The notes: generated by a model not told the origin, from the sequence alone. A stretch of 6,004 bases of DNA from Dehalococcoidia bacterium (GCA_028278465.1 JANQEF010000302.1:1-6004); one strand, 5' to 3'; counted from the first letter of the stretch, positions 1 through 5,637 are shown. Numbers and translations: made by a program.

Positions 1-488
1 GCGCCGCCGGACAGCGCCGCCGCCGCTACATCGATCACCGGCCTGCCGTTCGTGTGCTCCGGGTCGACGATGACGTAGATGCCGTCGAAAGACGCCGCAA
101 CCGCCTGCCGGATGTCGCGGCCGATCCGGTCGAGCACCCTGTCGAGCACCTTGCCGGCGCGACCGCTCCAGTCCGCGGACAGCGCGCTCTCACCCTCAGG
201 CGAAAGCGCTTCGATCAGCCTGATCGTCTGCGAGGCGACGCCCGCCGCTTGCAGCGCGGTCGCCCGCGGGTCCTTGCCGCGCCCAGTCACATCGATGAAC
301 GCCTGCCGGTCGCGCTCCTCGCCGGCCAGCTCGGCCGGGATCGCCTCGCGCAGCGACTTGAGGTCTGTCACGAGGCCGATCGGTGAGGTCGCAACCGTCT
401 CCAGGAAGCGCAGGTTGCGGTGTATCGACTCCACCTGCGCGGCGAGATACGCGCTCCGCTGCTCACTGGCCTGCTCGGTCTCTGCCAT
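1..488 (-). CDS. thiE: Thiamine-phosphate synthase, N-terminal part (partial)
   Basis: ThiE joins the pyrimidine (HMP-PP) and thiazole phosphate moieties to make thiamine phosphate in the cytoplasm. The frame is open for 162 codons from ATG at 488 and runs off the left edge, so most of the catalytic barrel is missing. Residues about 137-162 (IYVIVDPEHTNGRP, then DVAAAALSGG) match the first beta-strand and helix of the ThiE TIM barrel. The preceding ~130 residues are a helical extension containing HRNLRFLE and, further on, QAAGVASQTIRLIEAL. This loosely resembles the N-terminal ThiD2-like domain found in some bacterial ThiE proteins, but the match is distant and made from memory. The start is supported by GGAG with a 5-nt spacer. 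No phosphate-binding or Mg-binding residues can be checked because they lie beyond the window. The ThiE call is moderately sure; the function of the extension is uncertain. Confidence 0.72.
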   Translation of the reverse strand, partial: MAETEQASEQRSAYLAAQVESIHRNLRFLETVATSPIGLVTDLKSLREAIPAELAGEERDRQAFIDVTGRGKDPRATALQAAGVASQTIRLIEALSPEGESALSADWSGRAGKVLDRVLDRIGRDIRQAVAASFDGIYVIVDPEHTNGRPVIDVAAAALSGG

Positions 489-533
489 TCGTGCTCCGGT
501 TTCGCTGGTCTGCCGCTGTGGTCAGGAGCGCCG

Positions 534-562
534 ATTGTATGGGAAGGGCCATTTCCGGTCAC
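534..562 (-). promoter_or_regulatory. Candidate sigma70-type promoter for thiE
   Basis: Reading the minus strand, GTGACC (557-562, 4/6 match to the -35 consensus) is followed by a 17-nt spacer and TACAAT (534-539, 5/6 match to the -10 consensus). The -10 lies about 45 nt before the thiE ATG. Spacing and position fit a vegetative promoter, but this is a consensus match only. Confidence 0.4.
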
Positions 563-608
563 CCGGATAAGACCGTTGCGCCGGGACCACGATGTCAGCC
601 CACTAATA

Positions 609-639
609 CGTGACTTGAGTCACGGCTCGGTGTGACTCA
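609..639. repeat. Alternating GTGACT half-sites (palindrome plus hairpin)
   Basis: Three copies of a GTGACT half-site alternate in orientation. CGTGACT (609-615) and AGTCACG (618-624) form a perfect 7-bp-arm palindrome around TG. TGAGTCAC (616-623) and GTGACTCA (632-639) form a perfect 8-bp inverted repeat with an 8-nt loop. The two structures share the middle arm and are mutually exclusive. The last arm contains the TGA stop of the 106-aa gene (637-639), and the cluster lies about 47 bp upstream of the candidate thiE -35. No T-run follows on either strand, so it is not a classic terminator. An operator for a dimeric regulator or a 3' RNA hairpin are both possible. Confidence 0.55.
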
Positions 640-957
640 GCAGAAAGGGAAGAAGGGGCAAAGACGGCTCCAAGTCCACTCGTGGAAATCAACGATGCCC
701 TCGATCCGCATTCGTTCAGCACCAGCTTCTGCGAACGCGCGTGAATACGCGACTACTTCTACAGGGGCGTACTTCCTCGATGGATCGTCAATGACGGCTC
801 TGATCAGATCACTGAACTTAGTGAACGACCCGGCGTAGAGTTCTAGGTTAAACCTCTGAGCGGCGGCGACTAATTCGACTTGAGACATCACGAGGGTCGC
901 AGTTTTAACTTCATCGATATCAAGACCCACATCGTTAGGGCTTTGGAAAACAAGCAT
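637..957 (-). CDS. Hypothetical 106-aa protein of the low-GC cassette
   Basis: I do not recognise this protein. The frame could extend upstream to 1026, but that would overlap the preceding gene. ATG at 957 has a strong AAGGAG 6 nt ahead and starts 34 nt after the stop of the membrane-protein gene, so 957 is preferred. The product has no signal peptide or membrane segment. Residues 5-70 look like a compact mixed alpha/beta or helical region (SQVELVAAAQRFNLELY, FSDLIRAVIDD). The C-terminus is odd: two Trp (94, 96), then CPFFPFC with Cys100 and Cys106 as the last residue. GC is about 52%, clearly below the flanking genes. It is probably cotranscribed with the membrane protein. The unusual tail could be natural or the result of a frameshift. 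Confidence 0.6.
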   Translation of the reverse strand: MLVFQSPNDVGLDIDEVKTATLVMSQVELVAAAQRFNLELYAGSFTKFSDLIRAVIDDPSRKYAPVEVVAYSRAFAEAGAERMRIEGIVDFHEWTWSRLCPFFPFC

Positions 958-991
958 GTCGGACTCCTTCTTGCCTTGACGCTTCGACTTG

Positions 992-1390
992 CTAGTAGAC
1001 CGCAACAGCACCTGTGACAGCCGCAAGAATCGTACCTAGCAAAAAGGTAACGACCTGGATCTTTGACGGTGTCGTGACGTTGGTACCTCTGGTCGACGGT
1101 TGGGTTTCAGCGGTGGAAACTGGCTCAGCGCTGCCCTCCTCCCCATCTTTGGTCAGCGGCTCGAGGGTTCCCGTGAGAGCGAGCAACGTCGCCGCCCCTG
1201 CGATTATCGAAATCACGTAGGTAAGCCACATGGCGATGATGAACGGCCGAGTATCCTCCGGTAGGTTCTCGCTAAACGCTCCGGCCACTGCGATCGTTGC
1301 CGTCACGATCACTGTGCCGAGGGTGATCAACTGCTTCGTGCTGTCTTTGGCGAATTCGAACGCCATTTCTCTGTCGTCGTGTAATTCCAT
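992..1390 (-). CDS. Hypothetical three-TM membrane protein
   Basis: The 132-aa product has three hydrophobic segments at about residues 21-39, 50-73 and 111-131, the last reaching the C-terminus. An acidic, Thr/Ser/Pro-rich hydrophilic stretch of about 35 residues (77-110) separates TM2 and TM3. The pattern STKQLITL before TM1 and LLALTGTL at the end of TM2 is reminiscent of a widespread uncharacterised bacterial membrane family; this is recognition from memory and gives no function. ATG at 1390 is chosen because GGAG lies 9 nt ahead; the in-frame GTG at 1405 has no Shine-Dalgarno and overlaps that GGAG. It is the first gene of a two-gene unit with the 106-aa protein, divergent from the cyclase gene. 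GC is about 57%, below the neighbours. Expression is high-confidence, function unknown. Confidence 0.7.
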   Translation of the reverse strand: MELHDDREMAFEFAKDSTKQLITLGTVIVTATIAVAGAFSENLPEDTRPFIIAMWLTYVISIIAGAATLLALTGTLEPLTKDGEEGSAEPVSTAETQPSTRGTNVTTPSKIQVVTFLLGTILAAVTGAVAVY

Positions 1391-1535
1391 CAACACTGAC
1401 TCCACTGGTTATCGCTTTGCGTGACCGATGGCCCGCAGGAAGGTTGGTATCGTAACCGATTGACTCCAAGTCCGCCGCGCACGAAGTAAACTGCGGCCTC
1501 GAACCTCATCTCACCCCGAGCAGCAGGAGTGCAAC

Positions 1536-2480
1536 GTGCCTACCGACCGTCCCACCGAGCGGCAGCTTCTCGACTGGCTGAACACCGATCTCAACAACTG
1601 GGGCCGGTGGGGCAACGACGACCAGAAGGGCACGCTCAACCACCTGTCGGAGGCGAAGACGAAGTCAGCGCTGGGGCTGGTCGAGGACGGCAAGACGGTG
1701 AGCTGTGCGATGGACATCAGCTACGAGCATCAGCCGGACGTCCCGCGGCCTCCGCTGCACTTCATGGTCCGGACCGGCCACGACCACAAGGAAGGCGAGC
1801 CGCCTGAGCGGCAGGTGGCGGTCGACTTCTTCGGCATCATCTTCCACGGCCACTCGGTCACGCACGTCGATTCACTTGCTCACTTCTTCTGGGACGGGAA
1901 GATGTACAACGGCTTCCCGATGACCGACGTGTCGACGGACGAGGGCGCGAGCACCAACAACGTGCTGGCAGGCAGCGGCGGCATCGTGACGCGCGGCGTG
2001 CTGGTGGATGCGCCATACCTGCGCGGCGTCGAGCTGATCGAGCGCGGCGACGGCGTCGGCATGGCGGATATCGAGAAAGCGGAGGCCGAGTGCGGTTTCG
2101 AGGTGGAGCAGGGCGACGTGCTGCTGATGAGGACGGGCCAGCTGGGCCACCGGAGCCGGACCGGAGGCGTCGATGTGTGGACTGCCGGCTCGGCAGGGCC
2201 GAAGCCGGAGATCCTGCCGTTCATGCACGAGCGGGAGATTGCGGTGATGGGCTCGGACACCGGCAACGACGTGGCGCCGACCGGCTACGACAGGTTCACG
2301 AACCCTGTGCACCAGGTCGGCATCGTTGGCATGGGCCTCTGGATCCTGGACAACGCGTGGCTCGACGACCTGGCCGAGGAGTGCCGGCGCAGGGGGCGCT
2401 GGGAGTTCGCAATCTCGATCAACCCGCTGCGAATCCCGAACGCCACCGGCTCGCCGGTCAACCCGATAGCGATCTTCTAG
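1536..2480 (+). CDS. Cyclase-family metal-dependent hydrolase
   Basis: This 314-aa protein belongs to the cyclase/kynurenine-formamidase-like superfamily (PF04199 type), metal-dependent cytoplasmic amide or ester hydrolases. Visible signatures are the N-terminal WGRWGNDDQKGTLN (residues 22-35); the metal-site motif H106-xxx-H110-x-D112-xxx-H116, followed by FFWDGKMYNG; and the C-terminal H259, LDN (271-273), then TGSPVNPIAIF (304-314). In KynB the metal motif reads HTGTHxD; here it is HSVTHVD, which I believe is normal for the WG-DD-GTLN subgroup. The catalytic Glu of KynB appears to be replaced by Asp272 or lies elsewhere. The start is GTG, supported by AGGAG with a 6-nt spacer. The substrate cannot be read from the sequence, and no tryptophan-catabolism genes are adjacent, so a kynurenine formamidase name is not justified. 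Confidence 0.9.
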   Translation: MPTDRPTERQLLDWLNTDLNNWGRWGNDDQKGTLNHLSEAKTKSALGLVEDGKTVSCAMDISYEHQPDVPRPPLHFMVRTGHDHKEGEPPERQVAVDFFGIIFHGHSVTHVDSLAHFFWDGKMYNGFPMTDVSTDEGASTNNVLAGSGGIVTRGVLVDAPYLRGVELIERGDGVGMADIEKAEAECGFEVEQGDVLLMRTGQLGHRSRTGGVDVWTAGSAGPKPEILPFMHEREIAVMGSDTGNDVAPTGYDRFTNPVHQVGIVGMGLWILDNAWLDDLAEECRRRGRWEFAISINPLRIPNATGSPVNPIAIF

Positions 2481-2483
2481 CCG

Positions 2484-2517
2484 AGCGATTCTGAACGATC
2501 GCTTTCCAACCGTTCAG
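2484..2517. terminator. Overlapping hairpins between convergent genes
   Basis: Two inverted repeats overlap in the 33-bp gap between the cyclase stop and the SDR stop. AGCGAT (2484-2489) pairs with ATCGCT (2498-2503), with an 8-nt loop and then TTT on the plus strand. CTGAACG (2491-2497) pairs with CGTTCAG (2511-2517), with a 13-nt loop; its right arm contains the SDR stop. They cannot form together. The position suggests a weak bidirectional terminator; the stems are short and the T-run is poor. Confidence 0.4.
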
Positions 2518-3302
2518 CGGTAGTTGAGTGAGTTCGGAAGGTCGACGGTAAGGATAGTCCCTCCGTCGACTGGCAGCACGACACCTGTCACATAAGACGC
2601 CGCATCGGACGACAGCCATGCGATCGCCTCGCCGACCTCTTCCGGCTTGCCTGTCCGGCCGATCGGGATAACCGCGTTCCAGTCATCGTTGAGCGACGGA
2701 TCGTCGGCGAAGCGAACGGCCCACGAACCAGCCTCGATGACTCCCGGAGCGACGGCATTGACCCGTACGCCACGTGCTCCATACTTTGCCGCGGCTGCAA
2801 CCGTCTCGCCGTTAACCGCGTACTTCGCCGCTGTGTAGCTCTCGCTAAAAGTGGTGCGAAGACCCGCGATCGATGAGGTGTTGACGATCGAGCCGCCACC
2901 CTGTTCGAGCATCTGGGCGATCTCGTGCTTCATGCAGTACCAGGTGGCGGTTGTGTTCAGCTCCATCGTGGCAAGGAAGGCGTCGGGCTCGGATTCTGGC
3001 CAGTCCTTGTCGGAGCGAACACCGCCGCCGGCGTTGTTGACCGCGCAGTCGAGCCTGCCGAACTCGGCAATTGTGAAGTCGATCATCGCTTTGACCGCAG
3101 GTTCGGATGTGACATCTGTGACAATGAACGCTGCCTCGCCGCCGCCGGACTTGATCTCGTCGACCAGGGTCCGAAGCTCCTGCTCACGCCGCGCCGCTAC
3201 CACGACCTTCGCTCCATGCGACGCCATCACCCTCGCCGTCGCGCGGCCGATTCCAGAACTGGCGCCTGTGACCAGCGCAACCTTGCCTTCAAGCATCGCC
3301 AT
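2514..3302 (-). CDS. Short-chain dehydrogenase/reductase (classical SDR)
   Basis: A 262-aa classical SDR, an NAD(P)-dependent cytoplasmic oxidoreductase with a Rossmann fold. Motifs are complete: the nucleotide-binding TGASSGIG (12-19), D63-V64, NNAG (89-92), the catalytic tetrad N116, S143, Y156 and K160 (YTAAK), and the C-terminal YVTGVVLPVDGG. Basic residues at the end of beta-2 (A37-R38-R39, no acidic residue) suggest a preference for NADP(H), which is an inference. The length is normal for the family. ATG at 3302 has GGGAG 7 nt ahead; a second Met two codons later is less well placed. It is the last gene of the minus-strand run rnhB-yraN-small ORF-SDR, 38 nt after the small ORF. The substrate is unknown, and the position after rnhB-yraN gives no clue to it. 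Confidence 0.93.
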   Translation of the reverse strand: MAMLEGKVALVTGASSGIGRATARVMASHGAKVVVAARREQELRTLVDEIKSGGGEAAFIVTDVTSEPAVKAMIDFTIAEFGRLDCAVNNAGGGVRSDKDWPESEPDAFLATMELNTTATWYCMKHEIAQMLEQGGGSIVNTSSIAGLRTTFSESYTAAKYAVNGETVAAAAKYGARGVRVNAVAPGVIEAGSWAVRFADDPSLNDDWNAVIPIGRTGKPEEVGEAIAWLSSDAASYVTGVVLPVDGGTILTVDLPNSLNYR

Positions 3303-3340
3303 GTGTTTTCTCCCGTGTTACTTGCGGATTCCCGTCGGCG

Positions 3341-3490
3341 CTATGGATCGTCGTCGTCCCACTCGCGGTCACGCCAGCGCGCCGGCCGCCAGCAGGTCCA
3401 CTCGAACCCCTGGCCGATCACCGGCCTGATACACGCCGCCAGCACGAAGAAGCCGACGACGATGATGATTGAGAGCACCCAGAAAGGGAT
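3341..3490 (-). CDS. Small one-pass membrane or lipoprotein ORF, possible ATC start
   Basis: This 49-codon frame lies between yraN and the SDR gene. It encodes a hydrophobic segment (codons 2-21) with VLAAC, which fits a lipobox (Cys20), then a Trp-rich, charged tail ending in EWDDDDP. The start is the problem. A perfect AGGAGG (3497-3502) lies 6 nt before an ATC codon (3488-3490), and no ATG, GTG or TTG lies within the usual spacing. An in-frame GTG at 3478 is 18 nt from the AGGAGG and would lose four residues. The nearest upstream in-frame ATG (3592) lies inside yraN. The basic stretch RLRRRN just before the ATC would make a good n-region if translation began upstream. The function is unknown; the boundaries are uncertain. 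Confidence 0.5.
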   Translation of the reverse strand: MPFWVLSIIIVVGFFVLAACIRPVIGQGFEWTCWRPARWRDREWDDDDP

Positions 3491-3496
3491 GTTCCG

Positions 3497-3502
3497 CCTC
3501 CT
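3497..3502 (-). promoter_or_regulatory. Perfect Shine-Dalgarno without a canonical start
   Basis: AGGAGG on the minus strand sits 34 nt after the yraN stop and 6 nt before an ATC codon in frame with the small membrane ORF. It is the best Shine-Dalgarno match I found in the window, yet no standard start codon follows at normal spacing. Confidence 0.5.
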
Positions 3503-3536
3503 GAGACGGTCCGGGCCGATTGTTGGCGGCCGGGTG

Positions 3537-3938
3537 TCAGTAGCCGACGGCGTTTTCGATGATGTTCGACCCCAGCACGTGGCCCGCCGCATCCATCTCG
3601 ATCGCCAGCAGGTCGATCCGCCAGTCTTCCTGCTCCGCTCCGGTCTCGGCAAGATAGCTCTGCGCCGCGGCGACCAGCCGCCTGGCCTTCTGCCGCGACA
3701 GCGACTCCTCGGGCAAGCCGAACGAGCCCGAGCGACGTGTCTTTACCTCCACGAACACCGTCTGAACGCCGAGGTGAGCCACGATATCGACCTCGCCCTC
3801 CCGGACGCGGTAGTTGGTCCGCAGTATTTCATAGCCGTGTGAGCGCAGGATGTGCGCCGCCGCTGCCTCGCCGGCGCGCCCGGCGCCGTTCGGCAGGTTC
3901 AGGCGTTTGGTGGCGCGGGAACTGGATGCGGATGGCAT
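3537..3938 (-). CDS. yraN: YraN/UPF0102 family endonuclease-like protein
   Basis: A 133-aa member of the UPF0102 (YraN) family, a small restriction-endonuclease-fold protein of poorly defined cellular role, probably in DNA metabolism. Family marks are GRAGE (20-24), HGYEILRTNYR (34-44), GEVDIVA (48-54), VFVEVKTR (61-68), FGLPEES and a run of basic residues in the following helix. D51, E64 and K66 form a PD-(D/E)xK-like set. The start is uncertain. GTG at 3947 would overlap the rnhB stop by 4 nt (GTGA) but lacks a Shine-Dalgarno. ATG at 3938 has GGTGA 5 nt ahead and is preferred here; the difference is three residues. The rnhB-yraN order is a common bacterial arrangement and implies cotranscription. 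Confidence 0.9.
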   Translation of the reverse strand: MPSASSSRATKRLNLPNGAGRAGEAAAAHILRSHGYEILRTNYRVREGEVDIVAHLGVQTVFVEVKTRRSGSFGLPEESLSRQKARRLVAAAQSYLAETGAEQEDWRIDLLAIEMDAAGHVLGSNIIENAVGY

Positions 3939-3943
3939 GCGGC

Positions 3944-4597
3944 TCACCGCTGTAGCAGTGCTTCACGCACGGGTCGGAACGAGTTGCGATGGATGTCGCA
4001 CGGGCCATGCTCCTTGAGCGCGGCGAGGTGCGCGGCGGTCCCGTAGCCCTTGTGCGAAGCGAAGCCGTAGCCGGGAAACTCCGCTTCGAACACGCCGGCC
4101 ATCAGCCGGTCCCGCGTCACCTTGGCGATCACCGAAGCTGCGGCGATGGAGAGCGAGACGGCGTCGCCCTTGATGATGGCTGTCTGCGGCAGCGAGACCG
4201 CTTCGAGTGTCAGCGCATCGACGAGCAGGTGCTGCGGCTGCGGGTCGAGCCCTTCGATGGCGCGGGCCATCGCCAGCCTAGTCGCGGAGGCGATGCCGAT
4301 GGCGTCGATCTCCTCGGATGAGCATGCGCCGACTGCGTGCGCAACGCCCCTCGCCATCAACTGTTCGTAGGCGACCTCGCGCTGCTCCTCGGTCATCTGC
4401 TTGCTATCTGTCATAAGTCCTGACCACGATGCGGCGGTCTCGGCCTGGAGCACCACTGCGCCTGCGACGACCGGTCCCGCAAGCGGCCCTCGTCCAACCT
4501 CATCGACGCCGCCGACACGGGCCACGCCCTTCTCCCACAACTCCTGCTCGTGGAGCAGGGTCGGAGAGTCGGGGACCGTTTCGGGTCTGATCAGCAT
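3944..4597 (-). CDS. rnhB: Ribonuclease HII
   Basis: RNase HII cuts RNA in RNA-DNA hybrids and begins removal of single ribonucleotides from DNA. The 217-aa product has all family motifs: GVDEVGRGPLAGPVVAGAVV (30-49), with catalytic D32 and E33 and the GRG loop (35-37); DSKQMT (64-69); LLVDAL with D127; IIKGDA with D145; the helix SIAAASVIAKVTRDR (150-164); and SHKGYGT near the C-terminus. The four acidic residues D32, E33, D127 and D145 match D16, E17, D108 and D126 of the E. coli enzyme by hand alignment. ATG at 4597 is used because the PTLLHEQELWEKG stretch before the motif is typical of the family. No clear Shine-Dalgarno precedes it, so the true start could differ. It heads the minus-strand operon and is followed directly by yraN. 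Confidence 0.95.
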   Translation of the reverse strand: MLIRPETVPDSPTLLHEQELWEKGVARVGGVDEVGRGPLAGPVVAGAVVLQAETAASWSGLMTDSKQMTEEQREVAYEQLMARGVAHAVGACSSEEIDAIGIASATRLAMARAIEGLDPQPQHLLVDALTLEAVSLPQTAIIKGDAVSLSIAAASVIAKVTRDRLMAGVFEAEFPGYGFASHKGYGTAAHLAALKEHGPCDIHRNSFRPVREALLQR

Positions 4598-4663
4598 GCG
4601 TGGAAGAGCGGAGAGCCTGGGGCCGGGAGATGCGTCGAGCTGCGCGGCTAAGCGGCAGCGATG

Positions 4664-4676
4664 AGAGATTATCTCT
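4664..4676. repeat. 13-bp palindrome upstream of rnhB
   Basis: AGAGAT-T-ATCTCT is a perfect 6-bp inverted repeat around one base, in a locally AT-rich patch about 70 bp upstream of the rnhB start. On the minus strand it contains GATAAT, a 5/6 match to a -10 box, but the best -35 candidate (TTGGTG) is only 15 nt away. It may be an operator or part of a promoter. Confidence 0.3.
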
Positions 4677-4732
4677 TCTCCCGCGGACCACCAAGCCCGG
4701 CGTCGGGCCGTGTAGCCGACGGGTGCAAAAAG

Positions 4733-4756
4733 CTCAGTCGGCGAGTGCTACGGCCA
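4733..4756. repeat. Imperfect 24-bp direct repeat, copy 1
   Basis: These 24 bases match 5614-5637 at 21 positions, in the same orientation; the three differences are all transitions. Read on the minus strand this copy would encode AVALAD followed by TGA, against AAALAD-stop at the true end of mnmA. The copy sits in the rnhB/AlkD-like intergenic region with no mnmA body attached. Together the two copies flank the AlkD-like gene. Confidence 0.6.
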
Positions 4757-4867
4757 CAGATGATGGCCGAGTTCAGAGATTGCCGAACACCAGCGCATCG
4801 TGTACACAGAAGCATACGATGACCGGTTCGCCGATATCGCTCAAGCACCTGTAGGCGGTAAGTGGAT

Positions 4868-5533
4868 ATGACAACTGCGGAGGCTATCGCGAAGCTAGAA
4901 GCACTCAGCGACGAGAAGGTGCGCGCTCGAAACACCAGGAACGGCGCGCACGACAATCAGTTTGGCGTCAAGCTGGGCGAGATACGCAAAGTGGCGAAGG
5001 AGCTGAAGTCCGATCATGAGCTGGGGATGGCTCTCTGGCAGACCGGGAACATCGACGCTCGCCTTCTTGCGACGTTGCTGGTGAAACCGGAAGCGATATC
5101 CGCTGATGAAATGGATGAGATGGTCAGGTCCGAAACCTTCCCCCAGATCGCGGACTGGCTGAACTCCTACGTCGTCAAGAAACACCCCGAAAACGAAGAA
5201 CTACGCCAACGTTGGCTGGCAACGGACCATGCCATGGCGGCGCGATCAGGCTGGTTTCTGACGACCGAACGGATCATGAGAAGTCCTGAAGGCCTGGACC
5301 TGTCGGCGATCCTGGACCGTATCGAGTCTGAGATGGGCTCAGTTGCTCCGGAAACGCAGTGGACAATGAACACTTCGCTGGCAGAGATCGGCATTCGCTT
5401 TCCGGAGCATCGCGATCGAGCGATCTCGATCGGAGAGAGCCTAGGCGTGTTCCGCGACTACCCGGTCTCGAAAGGCTGCACATCGCCTTTCGCCCCCATC
5501 TGGATCGAAGAGATGGTGAAGCGGCAAGGCTGA
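4868..5533 (+). CDS. AlkD-like DNA alkylation repair family protein
   Basis: The 221-aa product belongs to the DNA alkylation repair (AlkD/AlkC, PF08713-like) family of HEAT-like helical repeats, which in AlkD excise N3- and N7-alkylated purines. It carries the pattern of a widespread conserved subgroup: RNGAHDNQFGVKLGEIRKVA (24-43), ALWQTGNIDARLLATLLVK (55-73), DWLNSYVVKKHP (96-107), GLDLSAILDRIE, TQWTMNTSLAEIGI and DYPVSKGCTSPFAPIWIEEM. By hand alignment W97 fits the AlkD catalytic Trp and R126 the DNA-contacting Arg, but the catalytic Asp of the WDxxD motif seems to be Tyr101. Glycosylase activity is therefore unproven. ATG at 4868 has AGGCGG 9 nt ahead; GTG at 4862 is too close to it. The gene stands alone, convergent with mnmA and flanked by a 24-bp direct repeat. 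Confidence 0.88.
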   Translation: MTTAEAIAKLEALSDEKVRARNTRNGAHDNQFGVKLGEIRKVAKELKSDHELGMALWQTGNIDARLLATLLVKPEAISADEMDEMVRSETFPQIADWLNSYVVKKHPENEELRQRWLATDHAMAARSGWFLTTERIMRSPEGLDLSAILDRIESEMGSVAPETQWTMNTSLAEIGIRFPEHRDRAISIGESLGVFRDYPVSKGCTSPFAPIWIEEMVKRQG

Positions 5534-5613
5534 CCAGGGTTTCCGTTCAGATTCTTCGGGTATGAGGACGGTTCCGGCAGACCGCGCGCACGGCCTGATG
5601 GCGGACAGAGATC

Positions 5614-5637
5614 CTCAGTCGGCGAGCGCTGCAGCCA
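5614..5637. repeat. Imperfect 24-bp direct repeat, copy 2 (mnmA 3' end)
   Basis: This is the second copy of the repeat at 4733-4756. It covers the last codons and the TGA of mnmA on the minus strand, so this copy is part of the functional gene. Similarity fades outside the 24 bp on both sides. Confidence 0.6.

Noticed and set aside
1..32. GCCGCC-rich run at the left edge
   Set aside because: It is explained by consecutive Ala and Gly codons of thiE, not an independent repeat.
1471..1497. TTGACT near a TAAACT upstream of the cyclase gene
   Set aside because: The -35-like box is good but the spacing to the -10-like box is about 21 nt, outside the normal range.
1476..1512. GGTTCGAGGCC on the minus strand, resembling a tRNA T-arm
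   Set aside because: No cloverleaf, anticodon arm or acceptor stem could be built around it.
1391..1535. Divergent intergenic region searched for operators and promoters of the cassette and cyclase genes
   Set aside because: Only imperfect symmetry (GGTATCGTAACC) and weak promoter boxes were found; nothing firm enough to call.
1872..2312. Minus-strand frame of 146 codons inside the cyclase gene
   Set aside because: It lies wholly within the clearly identified cyclase gene and is a composition-driven shadow.
2925..3842. A 305-codon plus-strand open frame antisense to the SDR, small ORF and yraN
   Set aside because: It crosses three well-supported minus-strand genes, has Arg/His-rich composition typical of high-GC shadow frames and matches no family I recognise.
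4701..4721. CGTCGG/CCGACG hairpin in the rnhB upstream region
   Set aside because: A 6-bp GC stem with a 9-nt loop and no T-run on either strand is expected by chance in high-GC DNA.
4780..4808. Possible promoter TTGCCG, 17 nt, TACACA ahead of the AlkD-like gene
   Set aside because: The -10 matches only 3/6 of the consensus and the -35 4/6; too weak to annotate, although the spacing is right.
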